Shown here: piece after piece, positions 1-11,964 of the stretch | Numbering within the stretch: the first letter of the stretch is position 1 | How the letters are laid out: each line of letters starts with the position of its first letter | Source of the DNA: Achatina immaculata | Taxonomy: Eukaryota; Mollusca; Gastropoda; Stylommatophora; Achatinidae | Direction of reading: 5' to 3' | Assembly: GCA_009760885.1 (NCBI GenBank) | Contig: CM019721.1 | Location: 24,095,974-24,159,973 of the forward strand | DNA: 64,000 nt | Notes under the pieces: model-generated | Told to the model about the DNA's origin: nothing | Databases searched by the model: none | What the model saw: only the letters and a program-made list of their open reading frames with translations | Made by a program: the position numbers and the translations under genes

Positions 1-1495
1 CTTGGGTGAGAGCGTACTTAAGTCAGACAGTACTACTTTGTCTTAACTTAGGTGAAAGCGTGCTTAAGTCAGACAGTACTACTTTGTCTTAACTTGGGTG
101 AGAGCGTGCTTAAGTCAGACAGTACTACTTTGTCTTAACTTGGGTGAGAGCGTACTTACGTCAGACAGTAATACTTTGTCTTAACTTGGGTGAGAGCGTA
201 CTTAAGTCAGACAGTACTACTTTGTCTTAACTTGGGTGAGAGCGTACTTAAGTCACACAGTACTACTTTGTCTTAACTTGGGTGAGAGCGTGCTTAAGTC
301 AGACAGTACTACTTTGTCTTAACTTGGGTAAGAGCGTGCTTAAGTCAGACAGTACTACTTTGTCTTAACTTGGGTGAGAGCGTACTTAAGTCACACAGTA
401 CTACTTTGTCTTAACTTGGGTGAGAGCGTGCTTAAGTCAGATTACTACTTTGTCTTAACTTGTGTGAGAGCGTGCTTAAGTCAGACAGTACTACTTTGTC
501 TTAATTTGTGTGAGAGCGTACTTAAGTCAGACAGTACTACTTTGTCTTAACTTGGGTGAGAGCGTACTTAAGTCAGACAGTACTACTTTGTCTTAACTTG
601 GGTTAGAGCTTACTTAAGTCAGACAGTACTACTTTGTCTTAACTTGGGTGAGAGCGTGCTTAAGTCAGACAGTACTACTTTGTCTTAACTTGGGTGAGAG
701 CGTGCTTAAGTCAGACAGTACTACTTTGTCTTAACTTGGGTTAGAGCGTACTTAAGTCAGACAGTACTACTTTGTCTTAACTTGGGTGAGAGCGTACTTA
801 AGTCAGACAGTACTACTTTGTCTTAACTTGGGTGAGAGCGTGCTTAAGTCAGACAGTACTACTTTGTCTTAACTTGGGTGAGAGCGTACTTAAGTCAGAC
901 AGTACTACTTTGTCTTAACTTGGGTGAGAGCGTGCTTAAGTCAGACAGTACTACTTTGTCTTAACTTGGGTGAGAGCGTACTTAAGTCAGACAGTACTAC
1001 TTTGTCTTAACTTGGGTGAGAGCGTGCTTAAGTCAGACAGTACTACTTTGTCTTAACTTGGGTGAGAGCGTGCTTAAGTCAGACAGAACCTTAGCCTTAA
1101 CTTGGGTGAGAGCGTGCTTAAGTCAGATAGTACTACTTCGTCTTAACTTGTGTGAGAACGTGCTAAAGACAGACAGTACCTTAGTCTTAACATGGGTGAT
1201 AACGTGCTTAAGACAGACAGTATCTTTGTCTTAACTTGGGTGAGAGCGTGCTAAGTCAGATAGTACTACTTTGTCTTAATTTGGGTGATAGCGTGCTTAC
1301 ATCAGACAATACTTTAGTCTTAACTTGGGTGAGAGTGTGCTTAAGTCAGACAGTACCTTAGTCTTAACTTGTGTGAGAGTGTGCTTACTCCAGACAGTAC
1401 CTTAGTCTTAACTTTGGCGAGAGCGTGCTTACTCCAGACAGAACCTTAGTCTTAACTTGGGTGAGAGCGTGCTTACCCCAGACAGTACCTTAGGC
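1..1495. repeat. 46-bp minisatellite, about 32 copies
   Basis: A head-to-tail array whose unit starts CTTGGGTGAGAGCG and contains TTAAGTCAGACAGTACTAC. Units are nearly identical up to about 1087. They then diverge (ACCTTAGTCTT variants, small indels) towards the right edge, as expected of array ends that escape homogenisation. The array runs off the left window edge, so its full length is unknown. Short reading frames inside it have no gene-like features. Confidence 0.95.
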
Positions 1496-2149
1496 GCAGC
1501 AGGTTTCATTTTAGGCACAACTGCCACAGAAAGGAACAGCTCTGATCACTACCTGGACGGCCAGCCTGTCCCATCACAACGACCTGGTTCTGACCACACT
1601 GTCTATAAAACATACACGGGGTCTTGAACACTTCATATTTAGCAAAACTTCTGATGATCTGAGGTTTCACGCATGTCATCTACAGATAACAAACGGGAGT
1701 ACATCACTTATAAAATACGAGAGTCTGTGTACAACTCCGGGATATTCCAGCTAACATTCGGTCCACAGGAAAGACCTGTCATTTGAATACAGTGCCCCCT
1801 GTTTCCAGGAGAAACGACACAATTGGGACTCTTTAACTTTCTGGCCTCATCAAAGCTAATGAGAGAACCGCGGCGAATGAATACGACCAAGAGTTGGGTC
1901 CTGAAGTGAGGGGAATTCGTCAATTATTTGGGGGAAAATATTCCCGAAAGGTCACAGATTTCACCACAATGGGACCTTGATGACTGGCCGTAATGATTGC
2001 AGTCATCAACATCATGTGAAACTCTGGCATCACTGTAACCTACAGAAAAACTCTTGCTTACACGTGCATAGATCTACTTCTCACACCATCACACCATGAG
2101 GGTGAAGATGCAGCGTGAGACAGAGGCCCGTCACCCACAGGTGACCGCT
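1496..2149. other. Unique-looking sequence, no gene recognised
   Basis: Between the 46-bp array and a dispersed repeat I see no splice-bounded coding segment, no transposase or RT motif and no tandem structure. Confidence 0.5.
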
Positions 2150-2433
2150 GAAGTCAGGACCCTATTCCGCCTCCCCGTTGGTACAAACAATGACAGACCT
2201 AGCCTGGCTAACGGGCCAGGATCGCCATAGTCCCCATGGTGGTGGAGCCTACTGAAGAAGTACTGCACATCCCCGGGGTTTTAGCTCCAGTCAGAGACTT
2301 GAAAACGTAGCCGCCATAGCCCGCTCCGAGTCCGATACGAAGGTATGCCTAAACAATCTCACCGCATCCGTACACAAATACGCCAGCTTGCAGTTCCATC
2401 GAGGAGGAAGAACAAGAAGAAGATGATCTTATA
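2150..2433 (+). mobile_element. Dispersed retroposon-like repeat with (GAA)n-type tail, copy 1
   Basis: This segment matches 28906-29180. Shared blocks include CCTGGCTAACGGG, GGATCGCCA, the block around GAAGAACTGCACATCCCC, and a CTCACCGCATC-like block. Both copies end in an AAG/GAA run (here GAAGAACAAGAAGAAG), as expected for target-primed retroposition. No tRNA-like promoter is visible, so it may be a LINE 3' fragment or a non-tRNA SINE. Confidence 0.6.
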
Positions 2434-2506
2434 GCAGTATAAGCGGGATAATTGTTGTTTTTAACAGAAAGATAAATGTTATGACTCTCTTTTAGAACTT
2501 TTCAGT

Positions 2507-3320
2507 GGTACACCAGTACACGTCTAAGTCAGTCCCCACATAATCAATATAACCATTACACGTCTAAGTCAGTCCCTACATAATAAATATCACCAGTACA
2601 CGTCTAAGTCAGTCCCTACATAATAAATATCACCAGTACACGTCTAAGTCAGTCACCACGGCATCAATATCACCAGTACATGTCTAAGTCAGTCACCACA
2701 GCATCAATATCACCAGTACATGTCTAAGTCAGTCACCACAGCATCAATATCACCAGTACATGTCTAAGTCAGTCACCACAGCATCAATATCACCAGTACA
2801 GTCTAAGTCAGTCACCACAGCATCAATATCACCAGTACAGTCTAAGTCAGTCACCACAGCATCAATATCACCAGTACAGTCTAAGTCAGTCACCACAGCA
2901 TCAATATCACCAGTACAGTCTAAGTCAGTCACCACAGCATCAATATCACCAGTACAGTCTAAGTCAGTCACCACAGCATCAATATCACCAATACATGTCT
3001 AAGTCAGTCCCCACATTAAAAACATCACCAATACACGTCTAAGTCAGTCCCCACATTAAAAACATCACCAATACACGTCTAAGTCAGTCCCCACATAAAA
3101 AACATCACCAGTACACGTCTAAGTCAGTCCCCACATAAAAAACATCACCAATACACGTCTAAGTCAGTCCCCACATAAAAAACATCACCAGTACACGTCT
3201 AAGTCAGTCCCCACATAAAAAACATCACCAATACACGTCTAAGTCAGTCCCCACATAAAAAACATCACCAGTACACGTCTAAGTCAGTCCCCACATCATC
3301 AATATCACCAGTACACGTCG
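2507..3320. repeat. 39-40-bp minisatellite, about 20 copies
   Basis: The unit is CACCAGTACACGTCTAAGTC followed by an AGTC(C/A)CCACA block and an AT-rich end. In the middle (about 2760-2990) the unit lost one base and became exactly 39 bp, so both strands are open there (13-residue repeat). Flanking 40-bp units close the frame, showing that the open frames are an accident of unit length. Confidence 0.93.
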
Positions 3321-3639
3321 CAGACAAACACAAAATGCATAAAATCCGTGACGCTGCAAGCCGGCTCTGAAAGACTTTATTTCAGTTTCATTCCTGAAAC
3401 TTACACAAGGTTGACAGATAATTCCCGGGTATTCTTACAAGAAAGGAGATTTCTACCTGAGGCGTGGAGAGGGGTTTGGACTGATGGCAAGTAGCAGTTG
3501 TCAGAAATAAAACCGTGGTGGACTTTTGTGATTTATACACAGAAAACAAAGGAAAAAACCCGGTACTGACGACCTGCCATTTTGGTGGACTATCAGGAAG
3601 ATCTAAACATCTGCAAGCCCGAATCTTCTACATGAATCA

Positions 3640-4335
3640 TCATCATCAGGTGCCGTGCCGACTGGCGTTGGCTATTATGCTTCTACAGAGTACACCGTCC
3701 TTCATGCAGGCCATAGGCTCAGTTTGTGATCTTCTCTCACACCATCCCATCAGACTGTCCAGCATCATTTCTCTTGGCCTTCCTCTGGCTCTTCTTAAAC
3801 AGTCCCCTTTAGTCATTTTTTGCTGTCCAGGGAATTCGCATCTGCAGCAGGACAGCTTGCTCACAACCGTGAGGCCTACAGGAGAGCTGTTAGAGAGGCA
3901 ACGTTCCGCAAGGGACATGCAAATGACTGACTGACTGAGGGAATTCGCAACATTCTTCTAATAAACCACATTTCTGCTGCTACCAATGACTTGTGTGTAG
4001 GTCTGCCTATTGTCCATGATTCACTTCCATACAACAAGATAGGTTCAATATACGTAGGACTCGTTTTCTAACATTCACTGACAAAGATGTCTTGACTAAT
4101 ATGTTTCTCATTCTCTGAAATGCAGTCTTTCCTTGACATATTCTGTTCTTAATTTCTGTTTTGCATTTCCCATCTGAAGTCATTACTGCTCCATTTGAAT
4201 TTCTGCACCTGCTTTATAATAATTCCATTTAATGTCATACTGCATGCTGGTGGATTCTGTTTCTTAGATATAACCATAGTCTCTGTCTTTTTGATGTTCA
4301 AAGTACGGCCTTTCTGTTCAGTTTTTTTGGCGAAT
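3640..4335 (-). mobile_element. RTE-like LINE relic (family B), 3' end
   Basis: Read on the minus strand, this gives the region downstream of the RT catalytic motif and the C-terminus of an RTE-like ORF, with a GRPREMMLDSLMGW block near the end. The plus-strand CATCATCAT at its left edge is the (GAT)n 3' tail. The frame is broken several times. A 97-bp plus-strand fragment of another LINE family (3841-3937) is inserted in it. Related copies lie at 34778, 35880 and 50518. Confidence 0.8.
3841..3937 (+). mobile_element. 97-bp LINE family A insertion with 12-bp target-site duplication
   Basis: This matches the last 90 or so bases of the LINE at 38626-40579: CTTGCTCACAACCG, GAGGCCTACAGGAG and TTCCGCAAGGGACATGCAAA are shared. 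It ends in a TGACTGACTGACTG tail. AGGGAATTCGCA occurs on both sides (3829-3840 and 3938-3949), a clean target-site duplication inside the older family B LINE. Confidence 0.88.
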
Positions 4336-4395
4336 GAATTTATCCCTTATCATTTTAACCAAATGAATATTTAACTAAAACATTTACCCATAAAG

Positions 4396-4600
4396 GGTGA
4401 GCCTAAGTGACCAAGTGGGTAGTCCGCTCATCTCTCAAGCAAGGGCCTGTGGTTCAAGTCCGACTGAAAGCGGCCCAGTCACTGGGCTGTAGAAGCTGGT
4501 ATCTAGCTCCTTCCTGGAAGCAGGGAAGTAATGGCAGCCAGGCATGATGTCTGACCACATCTCCCTCTAGTGTGTCGCCAGACCAAAGAAAATATTCCTC
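4396..4600 (+). mobile_element. tRNA-derived SINE, copy 1
   Basis: The head has RNA polymerase III promoter-like boxes: A-box-like TGACCAAGTGGG near 4411 and a perfect B box GGTTCAAGTCC near 4451. The body contains a GCCAGGC(A/G)TGAT...TGACCACATC block also found at 23150-23400 and 59475-59690. It lacks a foldable full tRNA cloverleaf by eye, so I call it a SINE and not a tRNA gene. Confidence 0.7.
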
Positions 4601-4741
4601 CGCCTCAAGATAGCACATTTCTAGTACTCACTGCAAACGTGCTTAATGTAACAAGCAGTGCTCCAAGAATGTGCAACATATAACAGGTAGTGCTCACACA
4701 GTGCGTAGATATAACGGGTAATGTTCACACAAAGTGTAAAT

Positions 4742-4989
4742 CTCTCTCTCTCTCTCTCTCTGAACCTTAAGTGCCCAGGGCACCTGGGGCTTCCGCAAGG
4801 GTTTTCCACAAATGCCTGTCCTTCGCCTATTTTTCTGCTCTTGCCCAGCTGAGCCCTGTATTGCTCAACATCCTTTCTGTTGTTCTTCTCCATGTCTCTT
4901 TTGGTCTACCCTTACTTCTGTTCCCCTGTGGTGTCCATCTTAGTGCTATTTTTGGTAGTGAGTTGTCAGTCATTCGGAGCACATGTCCC
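4742..4989 (-). mobile_element. 248-bp 5'-truncated RTE LINE (family C) with 10-bp target-site duplication
   Basis: The minus strand encodes the C-terminal end of the family C ORF (same reading as 47420-47640), ending CCCTGGGCACTTAAGGTTC and a (GA)n tail of about 22 bp. AAGTGTAAAT flanks both sides (4732-4741 and 4990-4999). The full-length relative at 44464-47655 has the same stop codon and (GA)n tail. Confidence 0.88.
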
Positions 4990-5049
4990 AAGTGTAAATA
5001 TCAAACATTAAATCAGGTCCCGCGATTATCCGCAAGTGTCAGGAAAATG

Positions 5050-6148
5050 TGAACCTATACTTAGCTTTCGCAAACTATTCGAAGGCATTTTACTGTGTGT
5101 AACACCAGAAACTTGGGGGGGGGGGGGGAGGGATTTCCTTCACATGTTACACAAATGCAATGATGTATCTACAGTAACAGGCAGTAACAGGCAGTAGTAA
5201 GAATAAATGGTGAAACAACAACTTGTTTTGACATAACACAAGCGGTCAGTCAGGGGTGCATATTGTCACCCTACTTATTTAACTTATGTACTGAAAATAC
5301 AATGAGGAATGTTATAGAAGCTGTAGACAAAGAATATTACGATGCCATAACAATTGGAAGTTATGAAATACCAGAGATCAGATATGCTGATGACACAATA
5401 TTACTGTCCAAAACACAAAACACAAAAAAGGATTGGAAAAACTAATTATGTCAGTCTGTAAGAATACTGAAGAGCAAAACCTCTATCTTAATGCGAAGAA
5501 AACTAAATTGATGACAACTGACAAAACAAATAAGGCAGCTGAAATGTGTATCAATGAGGAAAAATTGAAAGAGGTGGAGAGTTTTGAATATCTTAGATCA
5601 CTACTAACTAATAATGGAGACACAATGAGGGAGATTAAAAGGAGTACATCTATCGCTCTTCAGATGCTAAAACAAATAAAGAAGCGGTGGAGACGGACAG
5701 ACAGAACTGCCAAAAAAAAAAAAATATATATATGTTTTTAAGAGCATGCATTTTTCCCATCGCAATACATGCCTGTGAGACCTGGACACTTAACAAAACA
5801 GCTGAGAAACACATAAGTGGCTTTGAATGTACATGCAACAGAAGAGTTCTTCAAATATCATGGACATAGAGAAAAGAAGAAATATATCCATACTAATGTA
5901 ATTATTATTGAAGAAGGATGGCTAGTAAAGAAGTTCAAACCAAGAAAACCGAAGTAGCTCGGACATATTAAACGTCACGAGAGTTTAGAGAAGACTGACT
6001 TGGTAGGGTACAAAAATGGGAAAAGAAAAAAGGAAGACCAAAGAGAAGATGACAACAAGACCAAAGAGAAGATGACAACAAGACCTGCTTACAACCGAGA
6101 AGCCTTGTGGAGGTAAAGTTCCGCAAGGGACACGCTAATGAATAAATG
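5050..6148 (+). mobile_element. RTE-like LINE family A relic, 5'-truncated
   Basis: This is homologous to 39480-40579. It retains the QGCILSPYLFNL block, the YADD catalytic motif (5383-5394) and an NLYLNAKKTK block, then decays through frameshifts, an A run near 5711 and stops. A 14-G run at 5115-5128 sits just after the AFDCV-like block, where about 80 bp of the family sequence is missing. The 3' end is TTCCGCAAGGGACACGCTAA then TGAATAAATG. Confidence 0.85.
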
Positions 6149-6417
6149 TCCTCGGAATGATGGTATAGTGCACCTTCGATTATCTAGAATCTGGTCCGGA
6201 AAATCCCAAATATGAGAACACTGAAGTTCGCAAAACCAATGATTATCTGGATACAATAAATAATATCACTGCTAAGAGGAACTTTGCAAGAATCGAACCT
6301 TGGACTACCCGGCAGTGGGACGACAAACCACCTCGTATACTACAAGACAGGGATAATACTAGAAGGAGAACTACGGACGTGAAAAAAAAATTTTTTTTTC
6401 CCTGAGAAATTATAATA

Positions 6418-6600
6418 ATGACTCTGTTGTTACATTATAGAGAGCTATTGTCACATTATGAAGACCTGTTGTCAGATTTTACAGAGCTGTTGTCACATTA
6501 TAGAGGGCTATTGTCACATTTTACAGAGCGGTTGTCACATTATAGAGAGCTGTTGTCACATTATGAAGAGCTGTTGTCACATTGTACAGAGATGAAATGT
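6418..6600. repeat. 21-bp tandem repeat, about 8 copies
   Basis: The unit is CTGTTGTCACATTATAGAGAG with TTTTACAGAG and TATGAAGAG variants. Being 21 bp, it leaves one plus-strand frame open (LLSHYRE-type repeat). It has no other gene-like feature. Confidence 0.85.
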
Positions 6601-7190
6601 AGAAATTTCACCGTGTTTTCAGTGTTCTGTTCCTTCAGCTGCCGTGATTAACTTCCATCTTCTCCTGCCTCCTAGCGCGCCTCTCCCACTCCCCCTCTCC
6701 ATCCTCACTCTAAACATGTGGTGTTATAACACTGTAATAGTGTGAACTATCACATTATTGATGAAGACTGAAGAAGATTAAGTTTTTCTTTTGGTCACAA
6801 CCCATCGAGGTCTCACACACATTACCACGTTCACTAGATCAGAGCAAGTCCGATGAAATGTTCACTGAATTATGTAATTTTGACAAATAAGTTCAAGATG
6901 TATTGTCGGCAACATCACTTGGATTGAATCCCTTAATCATTTGTTCACAATATCAAACTCTATCATATTCTACATACAGCATTTTGGCAATGTTCTCAGC
7001 TTCAAGATATTCTACATGTGATACTAGGACGATTCTAAATTCTGTTTTCTAATAGATCTGCAGCACGTGGTCTGCTAATTTCTCGTCTGAAATCTCTGTA
7101 CTCGAAGTTTCTAAAGTAACAAATCTTTTTAATCACTTGAAACACACCTTCAATCTGTCCGAAAACTATTTCTCCAAAACTGCTTCTACT
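6601..7190. other. Unique-looking sequence, nothing recognised
   Basis: No transposon motif, splice-bounded coding segment or tandem array was seen. Confidence 0.4.
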
Positions 7191-7680
7191 GAGTATCTAT
7201 TGTTCTAACTGTCCATTTGTTCCATCTGTCGGTACCTGCGTCTTCTTTCTCTCTCGTGTCTTCTCTGGTGTGTGTTCTCCTTCTGCTGTTCTTCTCTGTT
7301 TGTCTGTTCTTCTGTTCTTCTCTTGTCTGCCCTCCCCTGATTGTCTGTTCTTCCGTCTGGTGTTCTTCTCTGCTTCTCTGTCTACTTCTGACGGTCCCCC
7401 TCACTTATCCGCTAGCCTCTGTACTTCCTCTTCTTGGGGGCTCCTTCCTTCTACTGCTCCTTTCATTGACTCTGGACTGTTCTCTATTCACTGGCCGTCC
7501 TTGTTCCTCTGTCTTCAGGCTCCCTTTGTCTGCCTGATCCTCTCTGACAGTCCTCCTCTGCCGTCTCAATCGGCCTTTGCTTACTGACTGTCTTTGGTCG
7601 GACGATTCCCCACTCGATCGTCCCTCTGTGTCTGCTGTTCCTCTCTGATCGTCTCCTCTCAAACTGTCCCGTGACTTATA
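7191..7680. repeat. Degenerate pyrimidine-rich tract
   Basis: Imperfect iterations of CTGTTCTTCTCT and TGTCTGTTCTTC-like words. It gives overlapping Ser/Leu/Phe-rich frames on the plus strand and Arg/Glu-rich ones on the minus strand. I treat these as composition artefacts. Confidence 0.6.
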
Positions 7681-8157
7681 TGTCATAAGTCAATTATCCA
7701 ATAGGCCACGCTTCTAAATATACAATTGGTCAGCTGGCCGAGTTGGTCACTACTTTATTTAAAAACCGTGTGCAATAGCGTCCTAAGATTAGCAAAGCTA
7801 ATATATGTCAGTCTGCGTCAACTCCGTCTATACAACTGTCATTTACCTAAGTCATTATCTTGCTCTTTCATGTCGGAGGTTTTATTGTGTCCTCGCTTTT
7901 CATTGCGTCTGACTTTTCTATTCGTCTTTTCTACTCTGTTTACTTATGTCAGCGTCCATTCATACTAGTGTCATGGAGGTTTGTTTTTCTATCTTGCTCT
8001 AATTTTCCTATTTACTTTTTCTGTTGCTATTACATATTACTATTATGCCCACAATAAATTCATAATCATATTCATTAATAATAATAATAACTATAATCAT
8101 TACTTACAAGGCCATGCTACAGTGTCTGCATCCCACAAGCAGCAGCAGAGACAAAGC
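7681..8157. other. AT-rich spacer, nothing recognised
   Basis: Low-complexity AT-rich sequence with a short TAATAATAATAA stretch and a (CAG)n-like AGCAGCAGCAG just before the next array. Confidence 0.4.
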
Positions 8158-9795
8158 ACTAGGTAAGCATAGAAATGTAGAGATTATCGAGAAAGAACTA
8201 GGTAAGCATAGAAATGTAAAGAGTATCGAGAAAGTACTAGGTAAGCAAAGAAATGTAGAGATTATCGAGAAAGAACTAGGTAAGCATAGAAATGTAAAGA
8301 GTATCGAGAAAGTACTAGGTAAGCAAAGAAATGTAGAGATTATCGAGAAAGTACTAGGTAAGCAAAGAAATGTAGAGATGATCGAGAAAGTACTAGGTAA
8401 GCAAAGAAATGTAGAGATTATCGAGAAAGAACTAGGTAAGCATAGAAATGTAGAGATGATCGAGAAAGTACTAGGTAAGCAAAGAAATGTAGAGATTATC
8501 GAGAAAGAACTAGGTAAGCATAGAAATGTAGAGATTATCGAGAAAGTACTAGGTAACCATAGAAATGTAGAGACTATCGAGAAAGCACTAGGTGAGCAAA
8601 GAAATGTAGAGATTATCGAGAAAGAACTAGGTGAGCAAAGAAATGTAGAGATTATCGAGAAAGCACTAGGTAAGCAAAGAAATGTAGAGATTATCGAGAA
8701 AGCACTAGGTAAGCAAAGAAATGTAGAGATTATCGAGAAAGAACTAGGTAAGCAAAGAAATGCAGAGATTATCGAGAAAGTACTAGGTAAGCATAGAAAT
8801 GTAGAGATTACCGAGAAAGCACTAGGTAAGCAATGAAATGTAGAGATTATCGAGAAAGAACTATGTAAGTGAAGAAATGTAGAGATTATCGAGAAAGCAC
8901 TAGGTAAGCAAAGAAATGTAGAGATTATCGAGAAAGCACTAGGTAAGCAAAGAAATGTAGAGATTATCGAGAAAGAACTAGGTAAGCAAAGAAATGCAGA
9001 GATTATCGAGAAAGTACTAGGTAAGCATAGAAATGTAGAGATTACCGAGAAAGCACTAGGTAAGCAATGAAATGTAGAGATTATCGAGAAAGAACTATGT
9101 AAGTGAAGAAATGTAGAGATTATCGAGAAAGAACTATGTAAGTGAAGAAATGTAGAGATTATCGAGAAAGAACTAGGTAAGCAAAGAAATGTAGAGATTA
9201 TCGAGAAAGAACTAGGTAAGCAAAGAAATGTAGAGATTATCGAGAAAGAACTAGGTAAGCAAAGAAATGTAGAGATTATCGAGAAAGAACTAGGTAAGCA
9301 AAGAAATGTAGAGATTATCGAGAAAGAACTAGGTAAGCAAAGAATGTAGAGATTATCGAGAAAGCACTAGGTAAGCAAAGAAATGTAGAGATTACCGAGA
9401 AAGAACTATGTAAGTGAAGAAATGTAGAGATTATCCAGAAAGAACTAGGTAAGCAAAGAAATGTAGAGATTATCGAGAAAGTACTAGGTAAGCAAAGAAA
9501 TGTAGAGATTATCGAGAAAGAACTAGGTAAGCAAAGAAATGTAGAGATTACCGAGAAAGCACTAGGTAAGCAAAGAAATGTAGAGATTATCGAGAAAGAA
9601 CTATGTAAGTGAAGAAATGTAGAGATTATCGAGAAAGAACTAGGTAAGCAAAGAAATGTAGAGATTATCGAGAAAGAACTAGGTAAGCAAAGAAATGTAG
9701 AGATTATCGAGAAAGAACTAGGTAAGCAAAGAAATGTAGAGATTACCGAGAAAGCACTAGGTAAGCAAAGAAATGTAGAGATTATCGAGAAAACA
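8158..9795. repeat. 39-bp minisatellite, about 42 copies, with higher-order structure
   Basis: The unit is GGTAAGCAAAGAAATGTAGA plus GATTATCGAGAAAGAACTA. A 39-bp unit encodes 13 residues (GKQRNVEIIEKEL) on plus, with long frames also on minus. Diagnostic variants (AAATGCAGAG, GATTACCGAG, AGCAATGAAATG, TATGTAAGTGAAG) recur in the same order 234 bp apart (8761 and 8995), i.e. a six-unit block was duplicated. Confidence 0.95.
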
Positions 9796-10345
9796 CTCGG
9801 CAAACAACGGATAGAAGCAGCAGGCTTTGATCTCGCGTCAAAAATGTCTTCCTAACGCTCTGCCTGTATTCTACAAGAAAGCCCTGCAGCTCTACGAGAC
9901 AGACAAGCAAAACCTATTTAACTTGAGCCTTCATTTCTCCGTTCCCTTTTCAACGTATTACGTCTTGGACTAGGGGACTCGAGGGTTCTCATATTCCTCA
10001 AAAAACGTAGCCCGTGGTTAAAAGTGAAAATGTGACGAGTAAGGTGGAGATAATTAGAACCAAAGTCTGAGTGCGTGAGTGGTCGTCCCTGTAGGAAACG
10101 TGACAAAGATGGCGTAGTCTAGTAAACCTATTACTTCAAACGTCCCGAGGACTCGACGGACGCTCCTCAATAATTATGTCGCGGGGCATACTTCCCGGCC
10201 ACACAAGACTCAAAGCCCTGATCCAACAGATTGGAATCGCGGGGTGAGCCGAGACAAATATTTGTCCACGATCCGAAATAGCGATTTCAACTTCTGGAAT
10301 CGAATATTCCGAGCCTGTTTCCGGCATTATAAGGCAGAGCCAGCC

Positions 10346-10395
<50 letters not shown>

Positions 10396-10556
10396 GGTCT
10401 ATCTGGGGGAAAGTATATGATGGAAACAGCCGCCACCAGCTTTGTAAATATTAAGCTTAAAATATGCACATACAAGGATAGCCAGGGGCGCAAAAGATGA
10501 TCGGGGCGGCAAATTTATCTGAACCTGAGTTGGCCAATATCACATCCAGCATCTTG
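9796..10556. other. Unique-looking sequence with a (GA)n run
   Basis: Contains a (GA)n microsatellite at about 10349-10395. No recognisable gene was found on either strand. Confidence 0.45.
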
Positions 10557-11178
10557 GTGGTGCTCCTTGAAACAAGGCTAAGACCCTTCATTACTTGAAA
10601 CAAGACTAAGGCACTTTATTCCTTGAAACAAGGCCCCTGTATTACTTGAAACAAGGCATAGGCCCTTTATTCCTTGAAACAAGGCTAAGACCCTTCATTC
10701 CTTGAAACAAGGCTAAGACCCTTCATTCTTCGAAACAAGGCTAGGACCCATCATTCCTTGAAACAAGGCTAAGACCCATCATTCCTTGAAATAAGGCTAA
10801 GACCCTTCATTCCTTGAAACAAGGCTAAGACCCTTCATTCTTCGAAACAAGGCTAAGACCCTTCATTCCTTGAAACAAGGCTAAGATCCTTCATTCTTCG
10901 AAACAAGGCTAAGACTCTTTATTCCTCGAAACAAGGCTAAGACTCTTTATTCCTTGAAACAAGGCTAAGACCCTTCATTCCTTGAAACAACGCTAAGACC
11001 CTTCATTCCTTGAAACAAGGCTAACACCCTTCATTCCTTGAAACAAGGCTAAGACCCTTCATTCCTTGAAACAAGGCTAAGACCCTTCATTCCTTGAAAC
11101 AAGGCTAAGATTCTTTATTCCTCGAAACAAGGCTAAGACTCTTTATTCCTTGAAACAAGGCTAAGACCCTTCATTCTT
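10557..11178. repeat. 28-bp minisatellite, about 22 copies
   Basis: The unit is CTTGAAACAAGGCTAAGACC then CTTCATTC, with TTCGAAACAAGG and ACTCTTTATT variants. Confidence 0.93.
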
Positions 11179-11964
11179 GCTTAAGATGCCGAGCCTGACC
11201 GTGTTCTTCACGTTGGTAAAACTTGCCCAGACTCGTGCTAGAAATGCATGCGCCCCAGTGCTATCTCATGTTTCGGCTGCAGGACCTTTACGGGCGCGTT
11301 TTCGGTGCTAGTAGTTCCTGTGACATCCTACGTCACCAACAACAACAACAACAACAACATCTACAACTAAGCATCAGTCGCACCAACAGCAATACAAACA
11401 GTGAGATAAACAATATTCGGGGAACTCCTAATTACTCGTCATTTGTAAACCTACAGATTGAGTATGCAAGTTCTCGGATGTTTTGTATAGCACATAATAC
11501 CAAGCAGTATAACACACAGCATCAAATAGTATAGCACATAGTAACAGATAATATAGTACACAGTATCAAATAGTATAGCACATAATATCAAATAGTATAG
11601 CACATATTATCAGATACTATAGCACATAGTATAAAATAAAAGGACAACTGAAGAAAAGCACTATCTACACTCAGCATTCTCGTGTGGCTTAGAAGCGTGG
11701 ACTTTAAACAAGTAAGAAGAATATAAAACTGAGGAGCAGGAAAGGTGATTATACCAAAGAATGGGGAGTTTTTCTCGGGCAGAAATATAATCTAATCTCA
11801 AACTGGACAGAGACATAGGGAGAAAGAAAAGAGGTAGGCATCTTTAATATTTACACAACATTAAAGAAAGGTATGATATTATAATGAGAAACGTGGTTAA
11901 GTGAAAAGCTGAAAGTAAAAAAAAAAAGAGCAAGGGAAAGTCAAAGGTATAAATCTGAGGAGAA
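11179..11964. other. Spacer with (CAA)n and a short 27-28-bp repeat
   Basis: A (CAA)n run lies at about 11338-11360. At about 11500-11640 there is an AT-rich repeat of units like AATAGTATAGCACATAATATC, about five copies. The rest (11641-11964) shows nothing recognisable. Confidence 0.5.

Noticed and set aside
1..1495. CRISPR-like array
   Set aside because: Units are contiguous with no unique spacers, and the DNA is clearly eukaryotic. Same for all other arrays here.
4409..4461. tRNA gene with A and B boxes
   Set aside because: No convincing cloverleaf, and the sequence continues into a body shared with other SINE copies.
7186..7686. Ser/Leu-rich and Arg/Glu-rich ORFs
   Set aside because: Products of a degenerate pyrimidine-rich tract, overlapping on both strands.
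8114..9803. Coiled-coil-like repeat protein (GKQRNVEIIEKEL)
   Set aside because: 39-bp minisatellite, also open on the other strand, with no promoter, splice signals or conserved flanks.
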